Assembly: GCF_000236585.1 (NCBI RefSeq)
Contig: NC_017278.1
Coordinates: forward strand, 62,001-126,000
Reading direction: 5' to 3'
Length of the DNA stretch: 64,000 nucleotides
Source of the DNA: Thermus sp. CCB_US3_UF1
GTDB taxonomy: Bacteria > Deinococcota > Deinococci > Deinococcales > Thermaceae
Shown: piece by piece, positions 26,419-34,457 of the stretch
Position numbering within the stretch: the first letter of the stretch is position 1
How the letters are laid out: every line of letters begins with the position of its first letter
Program-made: the position numbers and the translations under genes
The notes under the pieces: model-generated
The model's input: the letters and a program-made list of their open reading frames with translations, nothing else
What the model was told of the DNA's origin: nothing
Database searches by the model: none

Positions 26419-26525
26419 CTTCCTTCATCCCCTTCCCCCCTCCAAGCCTGACGGGCGTGTCGCCGTGTGGATATTAGGCACATGCAGTATGTCCTAAAAG
26501 CACCCATCTGGCGAGGGGTGCCCCT

Positions 26526-26542
26526 GGGGGCATCTTGCCCCC
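26526..26542. terminator. Hairpin downstream of the PLD/ATPase gene
   Basis: GGGGGCA and TGCCCCC pair perfectly around a three-base loop, 7 bases beyond the stop codon of the minus-strand gene. There is no T-run, so it is a weak terminator candidate or an mRNA 3'-end stabiliser. Confidence 0.45.
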
Positions 26543-26549
26543 ACCGGGT

Positions 26550-28415
26550 CTAGCCCCAGACCCTACGCCACCAGGGCCTTCCTTCCCCAATGGCTTCCAG
26601 GAACTCCCGCTTTTTGAGAAGGAAAGCCTGCCCGTTCCCGCTGAAGCCGTTGTCGAAGGCCTGAAGAGGTACCAGGAAGCCAGCCTTCTCCTTATCCACC
26701 ACGAAGCAGGGGATCGGCCTTCCCGTGGCGATGTCTGGGGCCTGGATTTCCCGGAAGATCTCCCTCTGTGTGTGGTACAGGTTCCGCCAGCGGGCGAGGA
26801 GGTGGGCCCGGTAGTCCCCCTTAGGACCCTCCGGAACGGAAAGCCCCATCCCCCGGAGGAAGCGCCGGGCAGGAGCCAAGGGGTCGTTCCCCTGCAAGAG
26901 GGAGGCCAGCTCGTCGGAGGTGGGAAAGGCCTCCTGCAGGAAGCGGAGGAAAAGGTCAGGGCGGATGGCCTTGAGGTGATCTTCTAGATCAGCGGAGCCC
27001 ATCCCTTGGGGGAGGTGCTCGAAGGGGATGAACCAGGCCCGCCGCAGGATCTGCTCTTCGCTTCGGAAATGCTCCAGATTGGAGGTGAGGATCAGGGCCC
27101 GTCGTACCCCAGGGTCATCCCCTACCCCCTTTACCACCTGGGCCAGGCGGTTCTCCTCGGTGAGGTGCCGCGGCGGCACCTCGTCGATGGGCAAGGGGGC
27201 CCTCTCCTCTAGGTAGAGGTGGGCCTCCACGGTAGCCCCCTTGCTCCGGCCCGTCTCTTCTACCTGCCGATAGTGGCGAAAGGAAATGCCCCACGTAGCA
27301 GCGATGGCCCGGAGAATGGTGGTCTTGCCCGCTCCTGCCCGGCCCACCAAGAGGGCCACGATGGGGAAGCGGGTGGGGCTGCGCCCCTGCCGCCCTGCTT
27401 CCTCGCGCAGGAGGGGCAGGTAGGAGGAAGCGAAGCCGTACACTAGGGCTTCTCCTACGGCTTCGGCAAGGGAAGGGGAACCCCTCCTCGCTCCCTCCAG
27501 GAGGGCAGAAAGGGCCCGCAGGGTGGCCTCTACCCCCTGGGGGTCGGGGGAGAGGTCTTTGGCCAGGAGGCCTCGGTAGCGGGGTCCATCCGGAGCATAC
27601 TCCAGCACGGGCACCTCCCTCAGGGCCCGCTCCACGAGACTTTGCAGGTAGGTCTCCTTGCCCCTCAAGCGGACGAGGTCCTCCGCTTTCCGCATCTCCC
27701 AGGTAAGCTCCTTCAGCGCCCTAAGCTCCGCTTCCTTTTCCCGCTCCGTCCGGTCCACCAGGGGCTTATGGGGGAGGAGGTTCACCACTACGATCCCCTT
27801 GGCCTCGGCCACCGCCCGCCTAACCTCCTCGGGGGGGAGGGCTGTGGGCATGAGGAGGAGGCTCTTCCCCTCCAAGCGTTTCCGCTCCCGCTCACCTAGG
27901 AGAGGCCTAGCCCGCTCCCTCTCCCCCTCGTACCAAGAAAGAAAGGCCTGGTAGACCTCGAGGCGGTCGGAAAAAGCGGCGATCTCCCCCTGGACCCCAC
28001 TCCAAGCGCTCTGGGAAAGGTTGAGGCTACCGAGGATCGTCCGCACCCCCTTGGGGCCTTCCAGGAGATAGAGCTTGGCGTGGCTATTGGGGAGGAAGCG
28101 CACCTCGAGGCGCCGCTTGGTCCCCATGAGGACCAGGAGGCTTTGGGCCTCCTCCCACAGGGCGGCCAGAGCGCTTGCTGCAGCGTGCCCTTCCTCCAGG
28201 CCAAGGAGGAGTTCCACCTCCTCCAGGGGGGCAAGGAGCTCGGCCAGCCCCTTGAGGCTGGCGGAGAAGGAGATGGCCCGAAGCTTCGTGTACCCCAGGA
28301 GGAGCTCCATTGGGGAGCACTCCAGGGCACGCCCCTCGTCCAGGGAAAAGACAATCCCCAGCCGCTCCCTGAGGGGTTCGGAGAAAAGGGGGGTTGAGGG
28401 CATTTCCCGATCCAC
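26550..28415 (-). CDS. Phospholipase-D-like nuclease fused to a P-loop ATPase
   Basis: A 621-residue two-domain protein. The N-terminal third has a PLD/HKD signature, NSHAKLYLLEG followed by ILGSLNLSQSAWSG (about residues 108-135), as in PLD-family nucleases. Only one HKD copy is visible, so it would work as a dimer. After a charged linker, residues 350-480 form an ATPase: Walker A VGRAGAGKTT, a Walker B-like PLPIDEVP, and LILTSNLEHF like a sensor. Single-gene nuclease-ATPase fusions beside CRISPR and helicase islands are often antiphage. A TATAAT at 28424-28429 lies 8 bases before the GTG at 28415, which suggests a leaderless mRNA; an ATG at 28403 is the alternative. I do not recognise a named family. 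Confidence 0.75.
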   Translation of the reverse strand: MDREMPSTPLFSEPLRERLGIVFSLDEGRALECSPMELLLGYTKLRAISFSASLKGLAELLAPLEEVELLLGLEEGHAAASALAALWEEAQSLLVLMGTKRRLEVRFLPNSHAKLYLLEGPKGVRTILGSLNLSQSAWSGVQGEIAAFSDRLEVYQAFLSWYEGERERARPLLGERERKRLEGKSLLLMPTALPPEEVRRAVAEAKGIVVVNLLPHKPLVDRTEREKEAELRALKELTWEMRKAEDLVRLRGKETYLQSLVERALREVPVLEYAPDGPRYRGLLAKDLSPDPQGVEATLRALSALLEGARRGSPSLAEAVGEALVYGFASSYLPLLREEAGRQGRSPTRFPIVALLVGRAGAGKTTILRAIAATWGISFRHYRQVEETGRSKGATVEAHLYLEERAPLPIDEVPPRHLTEENRLAQVVKGVGDDPGVRRALILTSNLEHFRSEEQILRRAWFIPFEHLPQGMGSADLEDHLKAIRPDLFLRFLQEAFPTSDELASLLQGNDPLAPARRFLRGMGLSVPEGPKGDYRAHLLARWRNLYHTQREIFREIQAPDIATGRPIPCFVVDKEKAGFLVPLQAFDNGFSGNGQAFLLKKREFLEAIGEGRPWWRRVWG

Positions 28416-28669
28416 TTGGAACCATTATACTAAAAACGCCTCGAGCACCCCTTCAAGAGGGAATAAAGGGGAAGGTGGCCGACGGTGGTAGGCAAGGGAA
28501 AGGGCCACCGTCCTTCCGCCGGTAGATGGGGGGAAGCATCAAGGGCCCATTGCCCCTTTCGCAGATGCACGCTAGGCCAATTTCCTACTCCGAACAATTT
28601 GGATGCAGCCACACAGGATTTGCAGCAGGAATCTGTTCTTCCTTTTGGGTATTCCCTTACAATAAAGGC

Positions 28670-28813
28670 ATGACCATAGACCCAGAGTTTGTTCGGGGCT
28701 TGGACTACTGGAAAAAATGGCTTTGGGTCATCTCCGTTACTCTTGGCTATGCCCTTGTGGTCTGGGGAGGAATGGAACTGAGCCGCTGGCTGGAAGAGCG
28801 AGGCCAGCCTTAG
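28670..28813 (+). CDS. Small single-pass membrane protein
   Basis: A 47-residue frame: MTIDPEFVRGLDYWKK, then a hydrophobic helix LWVISVTLGYALVVWGG, then MELSRWLEERGQP. A TACAAT element at 28658-28663 lies 6 bases before the ATG, the same leaderless layout seen at the MerR and IclR genes here, which supports expression. It diverges from the nuclease-ATPase gene. It could be an inner-membrane partner or a holin-like or toxin peptide; nothing identifies which. Confidence 0.42.
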   Translation: MTIDPEFVRGLDYWKKWLWVISVTLGYALVVWGGMELSRWLEERGQP

Positions 28814-29238
28814 TCCCTGCGGACGGAACGCCCCCAGCACCCAAGGGATGGAGCCGGGGCAAAGGCGTTCTCCTTCGCATGGGGCTTGCTGAGGAAATGA
28901 GCAGGTGGGCTAGGGGTTTTCCCTCACCGGCTCAAGCCCCCTCGTATTCCTCACCCCCAACCCACAGCCTGCTGGCCCAGGCCATCCGTAGAGGTGAGGG
29001 TAATGTCCTGTGCCCCCATCGCCCGGCCTCTTCCGCTCCGCCATGGGCAACCCTGCCAAAGGGGGTGCCCATCCACCCTGTCCCGGGTAGGGAAGGGTTC
29101 TCATTCCAGAGCGCCCGCGGCTCCAAAGAGGCTCCGTGTCCCTTCGCCCTCCGCCTGGTCCCTAGGGGTGAGGCATGCTCAGAGGGGAGGAGCTGGCCGC
29201 CTGCCCTTAAGGCGAGGGTGCTCTGGTCCCTTAGAGCT
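28814..29238. other. Intergenic stretch with no recognisable gene
   Basis: About 425 bases between the small membrane protein frame and the terminator of the first liv operon. Open frames here are short and not protein-like. I see no promoter, repeat or RNA fold worth naming. It marks the junction between the accessory half and the catabolic half. Confidence 0.5.
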
Positions 29239-29288
29239 GGCCTGGGCTGAAAGGGTGCGGACTAGGGGTTTCACCTGCACCCCAGGCC
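29239..29288 (-). terminator. Bipartite stem downstream of livF
   Basis: GGCCTGGG (29239-29246) plus GGGTGC (29253-29258) pair with GCAC (29277-29280) plus CCCAGGCC (29281-29288). The stem lies 6 bases beyond the livF stop. No T-run follows. It is a likely end of the first liv transcript. Confidence 0.5.
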
Positions 29289-29294
29289 CGGCCC

Positions 29295-29981
29295 TTACAA
29301 GGAAAGCAGGGCTGCCACCTCCTCCCGGTGCATCAGCTCGCCCATGGGGCCCGAAAGCCGGATCTCTCCCGTCTCCAGAACATAAGCCCGATCGGCCACC
29401 CTGCCCGTGAAGCGTAGGTTCTGCTCGGCTAGGAGGATAGGCATCCCTTCCCGTTTCAGCTCCAAGAGCAGCCGGGCAATTTCTTCTACGATCAGGGGGG
29501 CCAGGCCCTCAGTGGGCTCATCCAAGAGCAGGAAACGGGGGTTGGTCATCAGGGTACGGGCGAGGGTGAGCATCTGTTGCTCCCCACCCGAAAGCAGGCC
29601 TCCCCGGCGGTTTTCTATCTCCTGAAGACGGGGGAGAAGCCCGTAGACGCGGTCCAAGGTCCATGGGCCAGGCCGATGGGCGATAAGGAGGTTCTCCCGC
29701 ACGGTAAGCTCGGGGAAGATCCGCCGATCGTCAGGCACATAGCCAAGGCCAAGCTGCGCGCGAAGGAAGGGAGGCATTCGGGCCAGATCCTGGTCGCGGT
29801 AGACCACCCTACCCCCTTGGCTTCGCACCAAACCCATGATGCCCTTAAGGGTGGTGGTCTTCCCGGCCCCGTTGCGCCCTAGGAGGGCCACCACCTCCCC
29901 TTCCCGGACTTCCAGATCCAGACCGTGTAGAACGGGTATGCCCCCGTACCCCGCCCGGAATCCCTCCAGTCGGAGGCTCAT
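29295..29981 (-). CDS. livF: ABC transporter ATP-binding protein LivF (first set)
   Basis: A 228-residue ATPase of a branched-chain-amino-acid-type (HAAT) importer. Walker A GRNGAGKTT lies near 36, the signature LLSGGEQQML near 130, Walker B FLLLDEPTEGL near 152, and an H-loop-equivalent ends in AEQNL. It would pair with LivG to energise the LivHM membrane pair at the inner face of the membrane. The start overlaps the LivG stop by 4 bases. It is the last gene of a seven-gene minus-strand operon that also encodes a CoA ligase and an SDR. The substrate is therefore more likely an organic or aromatic acid than an amino acid. Confidence 0.9.
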   Translation of the reverse strand: MSLRLEGFRAGYGGIPVLHGLDLEVREGEVVALLGRNGAGKTTTLKGIMGLVRSQGGRVVYRDQDLARMPPFLRAQLGLGYVPDDRRIFPELTVRENLLIAHRPGPWTLDRVYGLLPRLQEIENRRGGLLSGGEQQMLTLARTLMTNPRFLLLDEPTEGLAPLIVEEIARLLLELKREGMPILLAEQNLRFTGRVADRAYVLETGEIRLSGPMGELMHREEVAALLSL

Positions 29982-30724
29982 GCCCCACCTCCCAGGAAGG
30001 CTTGGCGAACCTTCTGATCCTTCTGGATTTCCTCTGGGGTGCCTTCGGCTAGGACTTGGCCCTGATGCAGCACGGTGATCCTATCCGCCAGGGCCAAGAC
30101 CGCCTCCGTATCGTGCTCTGTGAAGAGGAGGGTAATGCCTTCTTGGCGCAGGAGGCCCCGGATGAACTCCACCATCTGCTTGCGCTCGGCACGGGAAAGG
30201 CCTGCCAAGGGCTCATCCAAGAGAAGGAGCTTGGGACGGGCCACCAAGGCAATGGCCACATCCAGGCGCTTCAGGTCTCCGAGGGGGAGCTCTGAAACCG
30301 GGCGATGAGCATAACCCCCGAGGCCCACCTTGACCAGGGCCTCTCTAGCCTGTTCCCAAGCCCCAGGAAAAGCCTTCAGGGGTTGGAGGGTAAAGGTCCG
30401 GCCTTCGTACCCCAAACGGGCCAAGACCACGGCCTCCAAAACGGTAAACGAGGAAAAGGGCTGGGCCCTTTGGAAGGAGATGGCGATCCCCTTCCGGGCC
30501 ACCCTAGAGGTGGGCCAACCGGTGATCTCCTCTCCCCGGAACCGGACGCGGCCCGCATCCGGCCGGATGCGCCCCGTGATCACGTTGAAGAGGGTGGTCT
30601 TCCCTGCCCCGTTGGGCCCCACCAGGGCATGAAAGGTACCCTCCGCCACCGAGAGGGAAACCGAAGCCAGGGCAAGAAAACCTCCAAAGGATTTATACAC
30701 TCCCTCAACCTCGAGGAGCCCCAC
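29978..30724 (-). CDS. livG: ABC transporter ATP-binding protein LivG (first set)
   Basis: About 248 residues. Walker A is GPNGAGKTT, Walker B LLLLDEPLAGLS, and the switch His is in LFTEHDTEAV. The signature motif is LPLGDLKR rather than LSGGQ, an unusual but still helical-start form also suggested in the second LivG of this window (LSQGELKR). The frame continues upstream of the start, but the GTG at 30724, overlapping the end of LivM, fits the family length and has a GGTGGAG stretch before it. It belongs to the first liv operon. Confidence 0.88.
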   Translation of the reverse strand: MGLLEVEGVYKSFGGFLALASVSLSVAEGTFHALVGPNGAGKTTLFNVITGRIRPDAGRVRFRGEEITGWPTSRVARKGIAISFQRAQPFSSFTVLEAVVLARLGYEGRTFTLQPLKAFPGAWEQAREALVKVGLGGYAHRPVSELPLGDLKRLDVAIALVARPKLLLLDEPLAGLSRAERKQMVEFIRGLLRQEGITLLFTEHDTEAVLALADRITVLHQGQVLAEGTPEEIQKDQKVRQAFLGGGA

Positions 30725-31637
30725 GCTCCACCCCCAGGGAAATCCCCCTCCCAAGCCTGGCCCAGACCCCTGCAAGGCCCCGGGGGAAAAAGAGGACCAT
30801 CAGGAGGAGCAACAACCCCAAGAAGAAGGGCCAGTACTCCGTCTGGGCCTGGACCAAAACCCGAAGAAAAAGAAAGGCCGCAGCCCCTACCGCAGGCCCC
30901 AGGAAGACCCCACTTCCCCCCAGGATGGTGGAGATGATGGCCTCCGCCGAGCGCGTCCAGAAAAGGTAGTCAGGGAAAACGGAGCGCTGCAAGGCCCCCT
31001 GGAGGGCCCCAGCCACGCCGGAAATGGCACCCGCAAGGGCGAAGGCCAGGAGGAGGTGCCGGAACCCGTCCAAGCCCACCGCCTCGGCCCGCGCCCGGTT
31101 GTCCCGGAGGGCCCGAAGGGCGTAGCCGAAAGGGGAGCGCTCCAAGGAGGCCAAAAGGCCCACCAGGAGGCCAAAGAGCCCTAGGGTGAGGTAGTAAAAG
31201 GGCAGGCTCTCCCCCCAAGGCCCCGCCGGCCTCAGGTCGGTAATGCCGTTATCCCCACCCGTGAACGCGTACCACTTGTGGGCCACCGCATACAAAAGTT
31301 GGGCAAAGGCCAGGGTCAGCATGGTGAAGTAGATGCGGGTAAGGCGGAGGCTCAGGAAGCCCACCAGAAAAGCAGCCGCACCTCCAAGAAGGAAGGCCAG
31401 GGGTAAGGTGGCGAGAAAGGACCATCCCGAGCGGGCCATCAGAAGGGCCATGGCGTAGGCCCCTACCCCGAAAAAGGCCGCCTGGCCAAAGGAAAGGAGG
31501 CCAGCCTGGTGGAAGAGCAGGTTAAAGGCCATGGCGTAAAGCCCCAGGATAAGGGCCTCGCTGAGGAGTTTAAGCCCGTACTCCCCCAGGAAGGGACCGA
31601 GAAGGGCGAGGCATAGGACCAGGAGACCCAGCCTCAT
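30705..31637 (-). CDS. livM: ABC transporter permease LivM (first set)
   Basis: About 310 residues with roughly nine membrane helices. It has the LivM motif region FGYALRALRDNRARAEAVGLD, the coupling loop that contacts the ATPases, followed by ISGVAGALQGAL. I choose the ATG at 31637, where ATGA overlaps the LivH stop; an earlier in-frame codon at 31673 would overlap LivH by 40 bases. It forms the transmembrane pore with LivH. Confidence 0.88.
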   Translation of the reverse strand: MRLGLLVLCLALLGPFLGEYGLKLLSEALILGLYAMAFNLLFHQAGLLSFGQAAFFGVGAYAMALLMARSGWSFLATLPLAFLLGGAAAFLVGFLSLRLTRIYFTMLTLAFAQLLYAVAHKWYAFTGGDNGITDLRPAGPWGESLPFYYLTLGLFGLLVGLLASLERSPFGYALRALRDNRARAEAVGLDGFRHLLLAFALAGAISGVAGALQGALQRSVFPDYLFWTRSAEAIISTILGGSGVFLGPAVGAAAFLFLRVLVQAQTEYWPFFLGLLLLLMVLFFPRGLAGVWARLGRGISLGVERGAPRG

Positions 31638-32515
31638 GTTCTCACCGCCGGAGGACGCCCTAGAAGGCCCCAAGGCCTAAGGAGGAGAACCAAGGCCATC
31701 AGGGCAAAGGGGAAAACCATGGCCATCTCGGGAAGGAGGAGGATGCCAAAGGCCTGGAGGAGACCGATAAGAACTGCCCCCAGCAGGGCTCCCCAGACGC
31801 TGCCCAAGCCGCCGATGACCACCACGATGAAGGCGTTTATCACAGCATCCACGGCCATGCCCGGGGTGGCCGCTTGGAGGGGCACCAAGGCCGCCCCACC
31901 CAGGGCAGCCAGGGCGATGCCCAGGGCGAAGATGGCCGTATAGAGCAGGGGGACATTGACCCCCAGGGCCTCGAGCATCTCCCGGTCCTGGGTGGCCGCC
32001 CGCACCCAGGTTCCCAAGCGTGTTCGGTACAAAAAGGCCCATAGGCCAAGGGCGGAAAGCCCCGCCAAGGCCAGGAGGAAAAGGTAGTAGCTGGGAAAGG
32101 GGGCACCCAGGAGGAAAAGGGGGCTGGAGAAAAGCGGGGGCAAGGGAAACGAGCGGTAACCCGCCCCGAAGGCCAGACGCACCAGGTCCTCCAGAATGAG
32201 GAGGAGGGCATAGGTCAGGAGGATCTGGTACTCCTCGGGCCTGGGATAAATCGGGCGGATAAGGAGGCGTTCCACCAAAGCCCCCACCACCAGCCCCGCG
32301 GCCAAGACCAGGAACAGGCCAGCCCAGAACCCCTCCGCTTGGCCCCGGGTGAAGGCGAAGAGCAGGTAAGCGCCCAGCATGTAGAAGGAGCCATGGGCGA
32401 AGTTCACGATGCCCATGGCCCCGAAGATAAGGGAAAGCCCTACGGAGAGGAGGAAGAGGGTGCTGGCGTAGGCCAGGCCTGTGAGGAGCTGTAGGAGGAG
32501 GAAACTCAGGTCCAT
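31634..32515 (-). CDS. livH: ABC transporter permease LivH (first set)
   Basis: A 293-residue permease with about eight helices, an N-terminal LLTGLAYASTLFLLSVGLSLIFGAMGIVNFAHGSFYMLGAY block typical of LivH, and the EAA-like coupling region TWVRAATQDREMLEALGVN. It follows the solute-binding protein gene with a 3-base gap, so expression is coupled. Substrate specificity cannot be read from it. Confidence 0.9.
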   Translation of the reverse strand: MDLSFLLLQLLTGLAYASTLFLLSVGLSLIFGAMGIVNFAHGSFYMLGAYLLFAFTRGQAEGFWAGLFLVLAAGLVVGALVERLLIRPIYPRPEEYQILLTYALLLILEDLVRLAFGAGYRSFPLPPLFSSPLFLLGAPFPSYYLFLLALAGLSALGLWAFLYRTRLGTWVRAATQDREMLEALGVNVPLLYTAIFALGIALAALGGAALVPLQAATPGMAVDAVINAFIVVVIGGLGSVWGALLGAVLIGLLQAFGILLLPEMAMVFPFALMALVLLLRPWGLLGRPPAVRT

Positions 32516-32518
32516 GGC

Positions 32519-33715
32519 CTACCGCTTGCACTGGGTGGGGTAGACGGTATCGGAGGCAGGAACAATCCGCATTCGCTCTAGGATGGCGAAGGGGTACTCG
32601 GGGCTATGCTTGGTGTACCCCCAGACCAGGCTCTCGAAAACCTGGTGATCCTCAGGACGCATGCGTTTCCTGCCCTCCGGGGCCTCGTAGACCAGACCGC
32701 CATCGGCCTCAAAAGCCTTGCGAATGGCCTCGGCCTGGGTGGAGCGGGCCTTCTGGATGGCCAGGGCCAACATCTGCATCCCCGCGTAGGCCTCTTGGGC
32801 GTTGTAGCTGGGGTACTCGCCAAAGCGCTTCCGGTAGGCCTCCACAAAGGCCCTGTTCCGCTCCGCGTTGGGGTAGAGGAACCAGTAACGGGCAGAGACC
32901 AGTAGCCCCTCCGGGGTTTCCTTGCCCAGGGGGGCGAGAACCTCAAGGGCCGCCCCCACAGGGTTCACAAAGTACCGCACTTGGTTGAAGAAGCCGAAGG
33001 CCTTAGCCTGCCGGGCGAAGATCACCATGTCCCCCGCCCACAGGGTGGAGAAAACCCCTTCCGGACGGGCCCGCATCAGGGCGGTGATGAAGCTGGCGTA
33101 GTCGGTGGAGCCAAAGCGGGGCCACTGCTCGCTCACCACCTCCACGTCGGGGCGGAGCTGCCTGAGGCGGGCAATGAAGTCCTGCCAGGAAACCCGCCCG
33201 AACTCGTAATCCGGGCCGATGTTGGCCCAGCGCTTCACTGGAAGGGTCGCGGCCAGGGCCGCCGCGGCCCAGGCATCCATACGGGCATTGTTGGAGGTGC
33301 GGAAAACGTAAGGACGGCACTGCTCCGTGAGGGTAGGGGTGGCCGCGTGGGTCACCACCAAGGGGATCTTGTACTCGTCGGTCAGGGGGGCCACCGCCAG
33401 GGCCACGGAGCTGGAGTCGATGCCGAAGAGGAAGTCTACCTTCTCCTGGAGAACGAGGCGCCGGGCCTCCCGCACCCCCACCTCAGGGTTGCCCTGGTCG
33501 TCCACCACAAGGAGCTGCAGGGGTCGGCCCAGTACCCCCCCGCGGGCGTTGATCTCCTCCACGGCCAGCTGGGCCCCTTGGGAACCCGATTTGCCGTACC
33601 CGGCAAAGTTGCCGCTCAGGATAAACAGGGCTCCGATCTTGATGGGCTGTTGCCCCTGGGCCAGTACCAGGCCCGCCAGGAGGCCGAACGCCAGGATCCA
33701 CCGCCAAGCCTTCAT
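32519..33715 (-). CDS. Periplasmic solute-binding protein LivK-type (first set)
   Basis: A 398-residue type I periplasmic binding protein. MKAWRWILAFGLLAGLVLAQ is a Sec signal peptide. QQPIKIGALFILSGNFAGYGKSG is the usual first strand and binding loop, and GIDSSSVALAVAPLTDEYKIP and FSTLWAGDMVIFARQAKAFG are conserved lobes. It is longer than amino acid receptors, and its operon has a PaaK-type ligase and SDR, so an aromatic or short organic acid is the likely ligand. The SDR gene lies just upstream with a 10-base gap. Confidence 0.85.
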   Translation of the reverse strand: MKAWRWILAFGLLAGLVLAQGQQPIKIGALFILSGNFAGYGKSGSQGAQLAVEEINARGGVLGRPLQLLVVDDQGNPEVGVREARRLVLQEKVDFLFGIDSSSVALAVAPLTDEYKIPLVVTHAATPTLTEQCRPYVFRTSNNARMDAWAAAALAATLPVKRWANIGPDYEFGRVSWQDFIARLRQLRPDVEVVSEQWPRFGSTDYASFITALMRARPEGVFSTLWAGDMVIFARQAKAFGFFNQVRYFVNPVGAALEVLAPLGKETPEGLLVSARYWFLYPNAERNRAFVEAYRKRFGEYPSYNAQEAYAGMQMLALAIQKARSTQAEAIRKAFEADGGLVYEAPEGRKRMRPEDHQVFESLVWGYTKHSPEYPFAILERMRIVPASDTVYPTQCKR

Positions 33716-33725
33716 ACTTCACCTC

Positions 33726-34457
33726 CTACCGTGCACCCACGCCGCCATCCACGGCGTAGAAGCCGCCCGTCAGGTAAGCGTTTTCCGGCTCCAACAGGAA
33801 GGCCACCATTCTGGCCACCTCCTCGGGCCGGGCCATGCGCCCCAAGGGGATCTCCCTCAGGAGGGCTGGACCCAGGTGGGGATGTTCCCTCAGGCCCTGG
33901 GTCATCTCTGTTTCCGTCCAGCCCGGGGCCACCAGGTTCACCCGGATACCCCGCTCCGCCCAGTCCAGGGCCAAGGCCCGGGTAAGCCCCCAAAGCCCCG
34001 CCTTGGAGGCGGTATAGGCGGCCAACCGCCCCCCGCCCCGGAAGCCCAGGACCGAACCCACTAGGACCACGCTGCCCTCCCCCACCAGGCGCTGGGCGAA
34101 GGCCTGGGCAGCCACAAAGGCCCCCGTAAGGTTCACCGCCAGCACCTCATCCCAGACCTCCAGGGAAAGGCGCTCAGCCCGGGTGAAGGCCGGGCTGGTA
34201 CCCGCGTTGTAGACCAGGCCGTAAAGCCCCACATCCCGGGCGAAGCCCGCCACCGCCTCCACCAAGTCCTCCCGGCGGCGCACGTCCACCGCTTTGCCCC
34301 AAGCCCCAAGCTCCGTGGCCACGGCCCGCACCCGTTCCGGGTCCCGGCCGGTGAGACCCAGCCTGGCCCCTCGGCGGGCCAGCTCTTGGGCCACGGCCAG
34401 GCCGATGCCTCGGGTAGCCCCTATCACCAGGACGGGCCGACCTTCAAGCCTGGGCAT
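33726..34457 (-). CDS. Short-chain dehydrogenase/reductase
   Basis: A 243-residue SDR. The cofactor motif is VLVIGATRGIGLAVA, NAG occurs in VYNAGTSPAF, the active site is AYTASKAGLWGL (YxxxK), and the C-terminal YLTGGFYAVDGG closes the fold. It is probably an NAD(P)-dependent 3-hydroxyacyl-CoA or alcohol dehydrogenase. It overlaps the ligase gene by 14 bases and lies between ligase and transporter, so it should act on the acid imported by this operon. Confidence 0.85.
   Translation of the reverse strand: MPRLEGRPVLVIGATRGIGLAVAQELARRGARLGLTGRDPERVRAVATELGAWGKAVDVRRREDLVEAVAGFARDVGLYGLVYNAGTSPAFTRAERLSLEVWDEVLAVNLTGAFVAAQAFAQRLVGEGSVVLVGSVLGFRGGGRLAAYTASKAGLWGLTRALALDWAERGIRVNLVAPGWTETEMTQGLREHPHLGPALLREIPLGRMARPEEVARMVAFLLEPENAYLTGGFYAVDGGVGAR

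Noticed and set aside
28430-28840. Minus-strand open frame of 136 codons
   Set aside because: No start signal, no recognisable motif, and it covers the better-supported 47-residue frame.
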